Counted from the first letter of the stretch, positions 21,073 through 32,104 are shown. The stretch is 64,000 nt of DNA from Bombyx mori (GCF_030269925.1 NC_085129.1:17723501-17787500); one strand, 5' to 3'. The notes: generated by a model from the sequence alone, not told the origin. A program made the numbers and translations.

Positions 21073-22000
21073 TTTCAAGTATTAAAATAAAAGTAAGTAT
21101 TTAGGTAAATCTAAGTTATCAACTCCGTCCCTGGCACCCTCATCAAGTAACATGTAGAACATGTAATTTGATGAACCTATCCAGGACCGTTTCATCCAGT
21201 CTTTCTTCTTTAAAAAAAATTAACCCCAATACAATGCTTCTTAGACCTCGCTACAAGTCCGCAGACTTTGAGACTTTTTAGGAACGTATTTACTGTATTA
21301 AAGGAAGATTATTTATCTCCACTTATCAATTACCCCTACCATAGTTTCAGATTTAGAAAAAGAAAAAAATACATCTCACCTGTCGCATATTGAGATCCGA
21401 GTTGGGCATTTTTTAAACTATTGCAACGTAAATTCTCCACTTTTGTTTTCTAATACTAGCTTCTTCGTAAGATATACTTTCTGCCTGACCTTTTTAGTGA
21501 CTTATTCATTCGTGTTATTTTATTAAACGATCACTTTGAAATTTAGAAAAATGAAACGATTAAAAACAATATATATATATTTTTTTCTAATATCTAATGT
21601 TCGCTGATTTTATTTTTAAAGAAATGACTAGCAACAGAACAGTCCACGAATCATTCGCAAATAAACTCACAAGCTTCGAAAAAATTCGAATACCAGCTAT
21701 AAAGTATATTTATTTAACAATAGCAGTGAATACATGAGAATAAAAAAAAAACATTTATTATTTTTAATCGCAAATATGTAACACTATTGGATCTCGCATG
21801 TCGCGTGTAATCTATGGTGCGGATTGATTAAAAAAAAAAAGACAAGCTTCTCGCTCGATTCTCCAATAACGACTGTCATGACAAATTTAATAACCAAAAA
21901 AATTGAAAATATTGAACGTAAATTTTCAATGACGCGAAGTGTCTGTCAACAAAAAAAAAAAAAGAAAAATTCAGCCAACGCGAATGTATATATACAATAA
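21073..22000. other. AT-rich stretch, no gene recognised
   Basis: No open frame over 60 codons with recognisable content. Several A-runs and a short AT dinucleotide run near 21572. Confidence 0.4.
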
Positions 22001-22002
22001 TA

Positions 22003-22266
22003 CTAGCTGTACCCGTCCGCTTCGCTGGGCATTTAAAATTTATATTATTATTTCTCACCCCCCACAAAGATTCTCATGATTAACACCCACGCAACAGCTG
22101 ATGTAGGGAGTCCAACAATCATATTATAAATATTAGCCTATTCATTAAGTACATGTATTTTCTACATGGATACCAAGTTTCAAGTCAATCGGATGCATGG
22201 TTCAGTAGTTATAACGGAACATCCGTAAAAACCACCGTAGATTTTTAAATTAGTATAGAGTATAGA
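22003..22266 (-). mobile_element. Helitron, non-autonomous (family H2)
   Basis: Plus strand: CTAGCTGTACCCGTCCGC, TTCGCTGGGCATTTAAAATT, CTCACCCCCCACAAAG and ACGGAACATCCGTAAAAACC, ending TAGTATAGAGTATAGA before T. This is the least decayed H2 copy. Confidence 0.85.
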
Positions 22267-22339
22267 TTATAGTACTTAGTACAAATTTAAGTCACACGTT
22301 TATTTTTAACCTTTTTTTAAGGGGAAACTAAGGTTTTTT

Positions 22340-22595
22340 TAATTATTTTTATTGCTTAGATAGCTGGACGACTTCACGGCCCACCTGATGTTAAGTGGTT
22401 ATTGGAGCCGATAGACATATACAACGTAAATGCGCCACCAAACTTTAGATATAAGTTCTAAGGTCTCAGTATAGTTACAACGGCTGCCTCACCCTTCAAG
22501 CCGAAACACATTAGTGCTTCACGGCTGAAATAGGCAGGGAGGTGGTACTTACCCGTGCGGACTCAGAAGAGGTTCTACGGTTCTACTACCAGTAA
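22340..22595 (-). mobile_element. Bm1 SINE body
   Basis: Headless copy. At the boundary it carries a small local duplication (GGTTCTACGGTTCTACTACC). Confidence 0.85.
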
Positions 22596-22867
22596 AGTTG
22601 TAAAGTGCTGCGATTAGTCATAACACAACAAGTCGTAAAATTTTAAGTTAGTTTGAATAATTATTTTATTGGTGGTGTGTGAAATCATTTGAGCGACCTT
22701 GACCCGGTGTAGTGACGCGACCGTGCCGCGGTTAAAATTCTGGTATATACCTAAATTTTTTTCTTCATAATAACATATACACATCGAAACGATTCGATGA
22801 CGGAGGAAGAGTATTGAATTGTAAATATTGAAGCCGGCTTATATGGGTATTTTGTTTGTTTCTACCG

Positions 22868-22951
22868 CGAAGTCCGCTGGTGGTAGGACGTCTTGTGATC
22901 ACGCTCTGATAGGTATCACCACCCTGCCTATTTCTGCCGTGGAGCAGTAAC
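22868..22951 (+). mobile_element. Bm1 fragment fused to jockey family A
   Basis: It starts CTGGTGGTAGGACGTC and stops after GCCGTGGAGCAGTAA, where family A sequence (CTCCCGATCTATTAACGG) takes over without an A-run. Confidence 0.78.
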
Positions 22952-23251
22952 TCCCGATCTATTAACGGTGCTTTTAGGTACTTCAAACACCGGTCATCGT
23001 CCTCGTCGAACCCGTCGCTTGCGACGAAGGGCTCGACGGGTAAATTAACCCACAGACACCGCCCACTGATTTTCTCGCCGGATCTTCTCAGTGGGTCGCG
23101 TTTCCGATCCGATGGTAGATTCTGCGAAGCACGGCTCTTGCTAGGGTTCGTGTTAGCAACATCGTCAGATTTGAGCCCCGCAAGCTTACCGACTAGCCGG
23201 CGAATCTAGAATAACCCCTCGAGGTTACCAGAATAGGTAGCAAAAAAATAA
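22952..23251 (+). mobile_element. Jockey-like 3' end, family A
   Basis: Arg-rich coding tail followed by the 3' UTR with GATTTTCTCGCCGGATCTTC; ends AGAATAGGTAGCAAAAAAA. Confidence 0.8.
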
Positions 23252-23454
23252 TCACATAACACGATTTCATACAACGCGGGACTTTGTAGGAACTTGTCTA
23301 CCGTGTTAAAGGGGGGTTACCTTACAGTACTCGTCGTGGACGACTGTAGTCTTGTTCGCGATATGTATTATAAAGCTAACTACACTCTAATTCATATTAA
23401 AAACAAAACAGACGATACTTATATAACAATATTATAATATACGCCACATAATAA

Positions 23455-23830
23455 CAGGAAAGGACTTTTTGGCGGAAACGCGATGAGTGAAGTTGTGTGA
23501 TTTGTTTTATTTTGTCTATTTAGTGTTTCTTCAGGTTTAAATGTGTGGCTTATTAGCTGTTTAGTATCTGTGAAAGTACACAAGTGTGGGAAAATGAGAC
23601 AAAGCCGCTGGACGTAGCTTCTCGGGATCCTCCAAAAAGTCCACTGAAAAATTCTCAGTAAATGACCACCATTTTACTGAGATTATATTTCATCCAATAT
23701 CATCTCATCTTATCTCATCTCATTTCATTTCATGCCATGTTTCATTTCATTTCACTTCAGATTATCATTATTCATATAAAATATAATTATATATAAAAAA
23801 TTAGGTATGACGCCTTTGCCTTTCGAGTTG
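23455..23830 (+). repeat. Unclassified interspersed repeat (copy 2)
   Basis: Second long copy of the 7220 repeat. It starts at TTGGCGGAAACGCGATGAG and ends in a TCATTTCAT-rich run followed by ATATAAAAAATTAGG and GGAAAAATAAAACTACTAC. Confidence 0.6.
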
Positions 23831-24368
23831 GAAAAATAAAACTACTACTACTATAATAAACGCTATATAAAAATCGGAAAAGTCCTTTTAATTATGTTCA
23901 TGATTCGCGAAAATTGAAGAGAATACCACAATAGTGTCCTGTCAGTTTTGGCGGGCTAAATGTCGCTGCCACAGATTATAACACGCTTGTTGTTTTAGTT
24001 AGACACCGCCAGTGGCTGTATGTGTCTAGTGCGCCACACCTAACGCGTATTAGATTATGATCGTTATTATTACGAACGTTTTAGCGAGAGCCAGTTTTAC
24101 TAGAATTAAATCCGAAGGGATTGCTCGTTAACGCGATAGACTGGTTCTAAATCCTCTAAAGCTTATTTTAATTGAAAAATCACGCGATTTGTTCGTTGGT
24201 GCGGAAAATCCTTGGGTATGAAAATTGAATTTTATCCTTGATCCGGGTCACGTGGTGGTTAGACTCCAGTGATCATTTGAGTCGGCCCATCATCAACATT
24301 AAAAAAGAAATCATAACAAAATGATTATCGCAAAATGACGAAATGACTAATGACTAAATCGCTATAAC
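23831..24368. other. No gene or repeat recognised
   Basis: Mixed-composition sequence without a convincing reading frame. Confidence 0.35.
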
Positions 24369-24369
24369 A

Positions 24370-24680
24370 TGTTTTTTTTTGCCCTTGTAGACAGACGACG
24401 AGCATACGGCCCACGCGATGGTGAGTGGTTACCGTCGCCCATGGAATTCAGCAATGCCAGGGGCAGAGCCAAGCCGCTACCAACCGTTTAATACTTTCCA
24501 CAATCCTTAACTGAAAAAGGACATGTCCTCCTTCTTCAAACGAGGCTTGTGGAGAGTATTATCTAAGCGGTAGGCAGCGGCTTAGTTCTGCCCTGATTTT
24601 GCTAACGTCTATGGGCGACGGTAACCACTCACCATCAGGTGGGCCGTATGTTCGTCTGCTTACAAGGGCAATGAAGAAAA
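24370..24680. mobile_element. Two family C 3' ends, head-to-head foldback
   Basis: 24370-24530 is inverted and 24532-24680 direct. They meet at AAAGGACATG|TCCTCCTTCTTC, so each arm is truncated at almost the same point. The arms could pair over about 145 bases. Outer ends are CTTGTAGACAGACGAC and GTTCGTCTGCTTACAAG. Confidence 0.7.
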
Positions 24681-24962
24681 TAATGGAGTACTTTCTTCTG
24701 TTTTTTCGAGAAAACAGGGGCATAATTAAAACTAATTTTTACAATTGAAATACGCGCATTTTTATTTTTCATTGCGTCAGCTTAGACGTTTCGAGAATAC
24801 ATTACGGTTTCATTGCAGAGTAATTGCGTTGTGTTCATCCGCATTTGACTATTACGGTAAACACTGGTTATTTTTCTAAATAAAAAAAGTATACATATTT
24901 CTATACGCTATGTGTATGAGAATTTGTATATAGATATATGTTGTGTACTTTTTATATTATTA

Positions 24963-25187
24963 CTAGCCGTACTCGTCCGCTTCGCTGGGCATTTAAAATT
25001 AATATTATTACTTATTGTCATTATTATTAGGGAGTCCAACGCTGATATAAATATTAGCCTATCCATTAAATACATGTATTTTCTACATGGATACTAAGTT
25101 TCAAGTCAATCGGATGCATGGTTCAGTAGTTATAACGGAACATCCGTAAAAACCACTGTAGATTTGTATATTAGTATAGAGTATAGA
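24963..25187 (-). mobile_element. Helitron, non-autonomous (family H2)
   Basis: Plus strand: CTAGCCGTACTCGTCCGC through AGGGAGTCCAACGCTG to TAGTATAGAGTATAGA. It has an internal deletion of the CTCACCCCCACAAAG segment. Confidence 0.8.
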
Positions 25188-25420
25188 TTATTTATTTATT
25201 TAGTTGCAGCAACAAAGTGATCATCATTACAAAACATTGACAAATTGACAGTAAGTACATGACAGATGTCACCTCAATCATAGATGCAAGTCTCGAATAT
25301 AATATTAAGTGTATAATCTATGGATGCAAGCGACAGTGCAATAGTTGACAAATAAGATATGACCTAAAGGTATCTGTCACCATGTCATAAAAAAAATATA
25401 TGCAATAGTTGACAACATCA
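25188..25420 (+). repeat. Non-LTR-like 3' tail region
   Basis: AAATTGACAGTAAGTACATG is followed by ATATGACCTAAAGGTATCTG and CCATGTCATAAAAAAAATA. The last part matches the terminal block at 7550-7605. The family is unknown. Confidence 0.4.
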
Positions 25421-25607
25421 TGAAATTAAAAAAGCAAAAATACAATGAGTAATTTCAAGAAACACAGAATACTACTTTGTCATTAAGCAACATAACATTT
25501 AATATTTACACTCATTAGAAACTAAAGCTTGAAATGAAACTTTGAAATCATTGATTAAGAAATGATAGTATGTACGTTTATGTATATCTACTGTGTGTGT
25601 TTTTTGT

Positions 25608-25857
25608 ATTTACTGGCGGTAGGACCTCTAGAGTCCGTACGGGTAGGTATCACCGTCCTGCCTATTTCTGCCGTGAAGCAGTTATTCGTTTCGGTTTGAA
25701 GGGCGGGGCAGCCGTTGTAACTATACTGGGATCTTAGAACTTATATGTAAAGGTGGGTGACGCATTTACGTTGTAGATGTCTATGGGCTCGAGTAACCAC
25801 TTAACACCAGGTGGGCTGTGAGAACATCCACCCATCTATTAAAAAAAATAGATTATT
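25608..25857 (+). mobile_element. Bm1 SINE body
   Basis: Starts TTACTGGCGGTAGGACC and runs to an A-rich tail. Headless. Confidence 0.88.
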
Positions 25858-26189
25858 ATTAATTTATTATTTCTCAAAAGGGAATGCATCTACCACAGGA
25901 CTCTGCACCACCCTTGGTTGACTGATAAAGAATGACTCAGGCTTTAAGGTCTGCCACTGTACTTTTGTGCATAAAGTCAAATAAATAAGTAAATTTACCC
26001 AGACGTTTCGTTTCCCACGGAACGTGCTCACGAAAACTGTATTCACAATGTCGGAAACGATTTAATAGAAATAAAAACTGCGTAATTAAGCCGTAAAGTG
26101 CTTTTAACAAAAACCGCTTTAGAACCCAATGTTACAAAGGTTACAATATTTATGTACGACACCAAATTAAGTATCTAGCATTCATTACG

Positions 26190-26487
26190 GATCCTTCGAT
26201 CCATTAACAGTGCTTTTAGTTACCACAAGCACCGGTCACCGTCCTCGTCGAACCCGCCGCTTGCGACGAAGGGCTCGACGAGTGAATTAACCCATAGACA
26301 CAGCCCACTGAGTTTCTCGCCGGATCTTCTCAATGGGTCGCGTTTTCGATCCGCTGGTAGTTTCTGCGAAGCACTGCTCTTGTTAGGGCTAGTATTAGCA
26401 ATACACCCGGTTTGAGACCCGTGAGCTCACCTATACGCCAAGAAGAAACTGATATAGCCTCTCAAGGCTATCAGCATAGGTAGGAAA
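26190..26487 (+). mobile_element. Jockey-like 3' end, family A
   Basis: The coding tail includes RRTRRLRRRARR then stop, followed by the 3' UTR ending GGCTATCAGCATAGGTAGG and A-rich sequence. It faces the inverted copy at 26755. Confidence 0.82.
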
Positions 26488-26754
26488 AAGACAAAATCAA
26501 GCACAGATTAACATTTGCATGTCGGATATAATAATATCGTGTCGTACTAATCACGTTGTTTCAAAGACTTCCTATGTTATTTAAATGTCAGCCGTGAACT
26601 TGGCGCGCTAAACGTTCACAGCCAGTCCGGTCACGCGAGAATGTCATAATTAGTGCATTGCCGATGGTGTCTCACCGTGACTTCCACTACGAAGGACCTT
26701 GACGACGAAGGGGTGTGACATCGTGTATTGCATTGACATTGTGAGGTTTATATT

Positions 26755-27056
26755 GTTTGTGTTTTTCTACATAAGCTGATGGCTTTGAGATTGGCCAGCG
26801 TAACCCTAACAAGTAGGTGAGTTCACGGGACTCCAACCTGACGACGTTCCTTACACTAACTCTAGCAAGAGCAGTGCTTCGCAGCATCTACCATCGGATC
26901 GGAAACGCGACCCACTGAAACGATTCGGCGGGAAACTTAGTGGGCTGTGTCTGTGGGTTAATTTACTCGTCGAGCCCTTCGTCTCAAGTGACGGGTTCGA
27001 CGTGAACGATGACCGGTACTTGAGGTGACTAAAAGCACCGTTAGTAGATCGGGAGG
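26755..27056 (-). mobile_element. Jockey-like 3' end, family A, inverted partner
   Basis: Complementary to the copy at 26190 over its whole length, including the Arg-rich coding tail; the 3' ends face each other about 260 bases apart. Confidence 0.8.
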
Positions 27057-27328
27057 TTCCGAAATGACGTGTTTTGGGTGACGTCGACTTTTTAATATTC
27101 GGTCCGCAGGATCGTAGGGTTGTAGGTTTAGGTGACTGAACGGTTGAACAATAAGGGCGTTCAGACTACAGAAGAAAAAAAAGGATACCCGCAAATTATT
27201 TGGGAATTCTGACGATAGATCGCGTAGCCCGCAGTGTATTCTGCCGTTACGTAGCACATTGGCGCGAATTAAGACGTAGACAATAGTGATTGTGGAACTT
27301 TTAGATTCTATATGTAGTACCTATACTT

Positions 27329-27470
27329 TTTGTAACTATACTGAGACCTTAGAACTTATATCTCAAGGTGGGTGGCACGTTTACGTTATAGATGTCTATG
27401 GGCTCCAATAACCACTTAACACCAGGTGGGCTGTGAGTTCGTCCAACCATATAAGCAATAAAAAAAAGTA
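27329..27470 (+). mobile_element. Bm1 SINE, 5'-truncated
   Basis: Begins at GTAACTATACTGAGACC, well inside the body, and runs to GCAATAAAAAAAAG. One of the few truncations not at the common boundary. Confidence 0.85.
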
Positions 27471-27589
27471 ATCGTGGAGTCTTAAGAACTCAGTGCGTTT
27501 CTAGAGATCTCTTTTATCTCGCACCATCTGGCTTTGGAATGAACTTTCCTCCGCGGGGCTAACCAAGCACTTTAACATGTCCTTCACCT

Positions 27590-27790
27590 ATTCTCTGGTA
27601 GTCTAAGGGGTTATTCTATTCGTGGACTTATAGGTGAGCTCACGGGCTCGACTTGAGAAAATTTGCTAACACTGGCTTTAGCAAGAGCAGTGCTTCGCAG
27701 AATCTATTGGATCGGAATCGCGACCCACCGAGAATATATGGCGAGGAACTCAGTGGGTTATATCTCTGTTCTCTCTCAACTCTTCGTCGA
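27590..27790 (-). mobile_element. Jockey-like 3' UTR, family A, diverged
   Basis: GTGAGCTCACGGGCTCGAC, AGCAAGAGCAGTGCTTCGC and GCGACCCACCGAG are recognisable, but CpG sites and spacing are decayed. Confidence 0.65.
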
Positions 27791-28334
27791 GAGTGGATCC
27801 GGGTATTCTGACAAGACGTGCTTTGTGTGACGGCAGTTTTGCGTGGACCCGTCGCCTGGGTCGCATATGGAGAGAATTCAGATGTAGGCAGTGGCTTGCT
27901 GTGCCCTTGGAATCGCTGATGTCATACTCTTGATCAAAGAGCCTCATGTTCGACCACATAATTACCCCTTAATTAAACTTTAATGTGAACGTATAAAACT
28001 TAATTATGATTCATAAATTCATTGTAACGTGCCTTCTAGTAAAACAAATACAAGATGCATGACGTAAACGACCACAAGTCCAGTATCGAATTAATTTTAA
28101 CTTAATTTAATGTATGAAGTCTGTCAGAATTTTCCATCAATCAAGGTTTTTTTTTTACTTTTAGATAAAAATAGCTTTTAACATGTTTACGCGGCATTTA
28201 ACGGAGTAAACAACATGTAAACATAATCTATTTTCGGTGTTTGTATGTTTTTGTTTGCTTGTTTAGATCGTAAACGGGTCGTTTTCAAATTTGGGGCCAA
28301 AAGTTGATTTAATTCTCATAAATTTTTTTCCCTT

Positions 28335-28572
28335 TCTATCAGCCCATGCACGTCCACTGCTGGACATAGGCCTCCCCCAAGCCTCGCCACAAAGACCGGT
28401 CCTGCGCTGCCTGCATCCAGCGGATCTCCGCGAACCTCAATAGGTCGTCGGCCCACCTTGTGGGAGGCCTACCCACGCTACGTCTCCCAGTACGCGGTCG
28501 CCACTCAAGAACCTTCTGGCCCCAACGGCCATCTGTTCCGCGAGCAATGTGTCCTGCCCACTGCCACTTCAT
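28335..28572 (-). pseudogene. RTE-like retrotransposon C-terminal ORF fragment
   Basis: The frame reads MKWQWAGHIARGTDGRWG, then GRRSVGRPPTRWADDL, AAQDRSLWRGLGEAYVQQWT and stop. This is the standard C-terminus of insect endonuclease/reverse transcriptases. Reverse transcriptase and endonuclease domains are missing. Confidence 0.8.
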
Positions 28573-29212
28573 TTAATTTAATTCTCATAATGTTACCGTA
28601 ATTATGAGTACAGTAAATTTATTGTCACGACAACAGGCACGTGGTCCTATAACTATATATTCGTAAAAACTGTTAAATTAGGAGTTATACATTAAAAACT
28701 ACCCCAAATCACTGGTATCGCTGGTTCGATATTCAAATTCTAACTTGTTTTCTATTTTTCCAGTAATGCCTGTTGAAATTCGGCATATTTATTTAATCAG
28801 TGCAATAATAAAAGAAAACTAACTCGATATTAGAACATTATTAAAAACAAACGAAGTACGATTCCTAAGCTTTTAAAAAAAGTTCCTATTTAAATTGTCA
28901 ACCGTGTTGGCGTTATCAAATGCGTAAAATGAAAAATATAGTTAAATGAATATTATATAATATTATCAATAAACCAGTGATTGACTTGATTGTGATGAAG
29001 CATTTTTTTTATTCTGAACACGCCTAAATACAAAAAAAATATATATGAAAAATTAGAGAAAGTTTAAATTCATGAAATCGTTACATTTTTGGCACAAAAT
29101 TTAAAAAGGCCCAAATATTGAAAGGCGTTTTGAACAAAATTCATATGATTGAACCGCTCAAATGCATTTAGAATATTTTATGGGTTAAGAGCCGATTGCT
29201 TATTTATTGAAA

Positions 29213-29555
29213 CTAGTGGTCTCCCGTTAATCGAAATTCGACTATCTCTTTCTCTCTTTCTCTCTTCGATCGGTCCCTCACTGCTGAGGATCGTGACTCC
29301 GCCCGATTTCGTCAACCAACTGTCTCCATCGATCCCGCTCTGCAGCCCGGTGGAGTGCGTCGCTGACAGGTATCCCCAGTTCCTCCGCTATTTGGTCCGA
29401 CCATCGTTTGGGACCTCTACCCCTAGGCCTTTTTCCCTCTATTTTACCGGTCACCACAAGGCGTTCCAAATTGCTGGTATCCCTACGTTCGACTATAATT
29501 AATTGAAATTATAAGCTTGTACACTATTATGCTTCTGTAATCACAGATTTCGGTA
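29213..29555 (-). mobile_element. Helitron 3'-end fragment (family H3) split by a retroelement
   Basis: It begins CTAGTGGTCTCCCG with TCGAAATTCGACTAT, is interrupted at 29246-29487, and resumes TTCGACTATAATTAATTG through TAAGCTTGTACACTATTATG. The other end is missing. Confidence 0.7.
29246..29487 (-). mobile_element. Non-LTR C-terminal fragment inserted in Helitron, 9-bp TSD
   Basis: The minus-strand frame reads MERLVVTGKIEGKRPRGRG, PKRWSDQIAEELGIPVSDAL and RDRWRQLVDEIGRSHDPQQ then stop. The 3' end is a GAGAAAGAGA-type repeat rather than poly(A). The 9-bp sequence TTCGACTAT flanks it at 29237-29245 and 29488-29496. Confidence 0.8.
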
Positions 29556-29565
29556 TTATTTTCCT

Positions 29566-29745
29566 ACCTACGCTGATAGCCTCGAGAGGCTATTTAAGTT
29601 TCGCCTTGACGTGTAGGGTTCAACCTGACAGAATTGCTAACACTAGCCCTAGCAAGAGCCGTGTTTGGCTGAATCTACTACCGGGTCGAAATCGCGACCC
29701 ACTGAGAAGATCCGGCGAGAAACTCAGCGGGGGCAACTCGTCGCT
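29566..29745 (-). mobile_element. Jockey-like 3' UTR, family A
   Basis: GCTGATAGCCTCGAGAGGC, AGGGTTCAACCTGAC and AGATCCGGCGAGAAACTCAG. It continues into a segment at 29746-29950 that matches 61555-61775 in the opposite sense, so the parent 3' region is at least about 380 bases long. Confidence 0.75.
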
Positions 29746-30306
29746 ATAAGTGGCTTATGGGTTGTAAAACGTTGTATTTCTATACGCTTTTTAAAAATTA
29801 CCGATGCAAACACGTTTTGACGTTCATTTTTTTAATATTTATGCAAATTTGACATATTATTAAACAAGTTTCTAGAATAGTAAGGAGTTTATCCATAAAT
29901 CTGAATTTATCGAATACTTTGATCTGTGTGACGAATTTAAAAAAAAAGTGGTTTGTGTCTATGGGCACGCACGCCGAGCTCTTCACTGGAGTCGAGGATT
30001 TCGCCGAGGACGGTGACCGGTGCTTGATGAGCTTAAAAGCATCGAGAGTCTGGGGGTAAAAGTCAAATGCTGCTGCCCACACTCCGGTGTATTTTTTTAT
30101 CGCCTCAAGAAACCAGATGATTGGATACCGACCATTAGCAAAGCATTATAGAAATTACTTAAAGTGTATTGACCGACTTCCCGAATCGAAAATCATAAAT
30201 AGATTATTATATTTTTTAAATATACTTCAAAATGACACCATAGTTTTTTCTTAATTGTTATCGTAACTTAACGTAAATTTCAATAAATTTGAATTAATAA
30301 TACTGT

Positions 30307-30705
30307 AAGAAAAAGTGATTTTATTGTAAAAAAAACGTGGGGTGCACGGTATCAGTAGTTATAAATATTTTATGAACAGGTATGAGTAGAAGGGTTATTT
30401 CGATAATATCCTGAAAAGCACACCACGCTTTTTTACAATAAAATCACTTTTTCTTTAAAAATTCATAAATTTTCTATTAAAGCGTATTTTGTTAGTTTTT
30501 TAAACTATTATTTATTTTACATTTTGTAGTTGAATTTCAAATTTTGTTTTTTTCAATTTTTTGTTTAAATATTGAATTGTCCTCGATCCTTAATAAGTAT
30601 ACAAAATTTCGAGTTAATCCGACGTTTTGAAGGGGGTCAAAATCATGTTCAAAGATTCCGTTACATACGTACGTCTGAAGCTAATAAAAGCGTATTAAAA
30701 ACACG
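30307..30705. repeat. Inverted repeat and dispersed repeat D
   Basis: Arms at 30307-30345 and 30418-30455 are near-perfect complements (AAGAAAAAGTGATTTTATTG and its reverse) with a 72-base loop. The right arm continues into AAAGCGTATTTTGTTAG, AATTTCGAGTTAATCCGACG and AGCTAATAAAAGCGTATT, shared with 39256-39600 and partly with 41500-41625. Confidence 0.6.
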
Positions 30706-30951
30706 TCAATCCGTCGCTCGGTTTCGATGTGAACGCAGGACAAACGAAAAGACAAGCACACTTTCATATTAGCTGTTAGTATGGATGGCCGTTCCAATTC
30801 TGACTTGAACATCAAGTATCGGTCGGTATTCACGCGGTAATTTTTACGGGCCGTGAGGTCGTTCACCTGATTGCACAATAAAAAGCTCATGTGCTTAATG
30901 ATAACAAGGAAATTCGAAGGAAACAAGATCACATTTATTTTCACGCTTTTT

Positions 30952-31251
30952 TTGTATGATATTTCGTTTATAAATACAATAACAGGAAGTCAGTAATAAA
31001 ACAATTAAAAAAAAAAAAACTCGATTGTATGTTTTTATTTATTTATTGCTTAGATGGATGGACGAACTCACAGCCCACCTGGTGTTAAGTGGTTACTGGA
31101 GCCCATAGAAATCTACAACATAAATACGCCGCCCACCTTGAGATATAAGGTTCTAAGGTCTCAGTATGGTTTTGTATGATATTGATATGATTCTCAGGTA
31201 ACCGGAAGTCTGTAATAAAACAATTTTAAAAAGATTTATTCTCGATTGTAT
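30952..31251. repeat. Direct repeat of about 80 bp flanking a Bm1 fragment
   Basis: 30952-31031 and 31172-31251 share TTGTATGATAT, GGAAGTC, GTAATAAAACAATT and CTCGATTGTATG in the same order. A truncated inverted Bm1 (31032-31171) lies between them. The period is 220 bases. Confidence 0.65.
31032..31171 (-). mobile_element. Bm1 SINE tail fragment
   Basis: Plus strand T-rich start, GGATGGACGAACTCACAGCC to TTCTAAGGTCTCAGTATGG; the rest of the body is missing. Confidence 0.85.
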
Positions 31252-31375
31252 GTGAAGAGGAAGACATGGATGGAGTGTGTGAATGACGATAGTGATAGAA
31301 TAGAAGAGAATGGATAAGAAATTTTCGCTGTGCCGACCATACTTAGTGGGATAAGGTGGAGACAAAGTAGTATGA
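31240..31375 (+). pseudogene. Non-LTR C-terminal fragment
   Basis: Reads VKRKTWMECVNDDSDRIEEN then stop, followed by CTTAGTGGGATAAGGTGGAG. The same family ends at 49395-49590 (inverted) and 53160-53262. Confidence 0.55.
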
Positions 31376-31407
31376 ACAAACATTCAATAAGTATATTGTG
31401 TCAGTTG

Positions 31408-31597
31408 GTATGGGGTCTTGTTAGCTAACACGGGTAGGTACCACCACCCTACCTATTTCTGCCGTGCAGGAGTAATGGGTTTTGGTTTGAACGGCACTGG
31501 CATGGTTGCCACGTAAAAACTGAGACTTAGATCTCATATCTCAAGCTGGGTTGTTGTTGTCTATTAGCTCCGGTAATAATCACTTAACGCCTGTGTG
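31408..31597 (+). mobile_element. Bm1 SINE body, diverged, cut by foldback MITE
   Basis: GGGTAGGTACCACCACCC and CTATTTCTGCCGTGCAGG are clear. The 3' part stops at CACTTAACGCC, where the MITE at 31598 begins. Confidence 0.75.
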
Positions 31598-31700
31598 CTT
31601 AGTTCGAGATTTTTAACGTTCTCGATAGCGTAAAAGTTAACTCAAATTTGTATGGGGTTGGAATGTTTGCCTCATTTGCCGCTAGAGGCGCTGCCGCGCT
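31598..31700. mobile_element. Foldback MITE, CTAGGGGCGC family (copy 5, half)
   Basis: Left arm only: TGTGTGCTTAGTTCGAG, ACGTTCTCGATAGCGTAAAA, then the core TTTGCCGCTAGAGGCGCTG. Confidence 0.75.
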
Positions 31701-32104
31701 GGGCCAGTGAGATCATAACATTTACAAGCTCGTAAGCGAAACATTAAATAAAAAACCTATGCAAATAAAAACAATACCTACACCAAAATCTGCCTCGAAC
31801 CTCGAAACACGTGACCGAACAATATTCTCTAGCGATAAATCAACCAAATATTTCCATAATTATAATTAATGGACGTGCAAAAAAAAAAGGCTACAATTGC
31901 AAACGAGATTTTAAAATGGCAAGATTGACTTGTGACGTATCATTAATAATTTTACGTGTATGTATTTGATTGTAGTTATTTAATTGTAGGAGGTAAAGTA
32001 ATCCAATGCACTAAGCATTTAAGAATATAAATAAAAAGTTTTTGATGCCAACATTCTCGCCTGTGTAACATATTGAAATCTGGTCCATTAGTAAAATCAT
32101 TATC

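Noticed and set aside
22003..22266. SINE or LTR interpretation of the H2 repeat
   Set aside because: No poly(A), no target duplication and no TG...CA ends; A|TC...CTAG|T boundaries fit a Helitron.
26958..27257. 99-codon minus-strand frame ending in Arg-rich sequence
   Set aside because: The Arg-rich part is the family A ORF2 tail; the rest is intervening sequence. Not a host gene.
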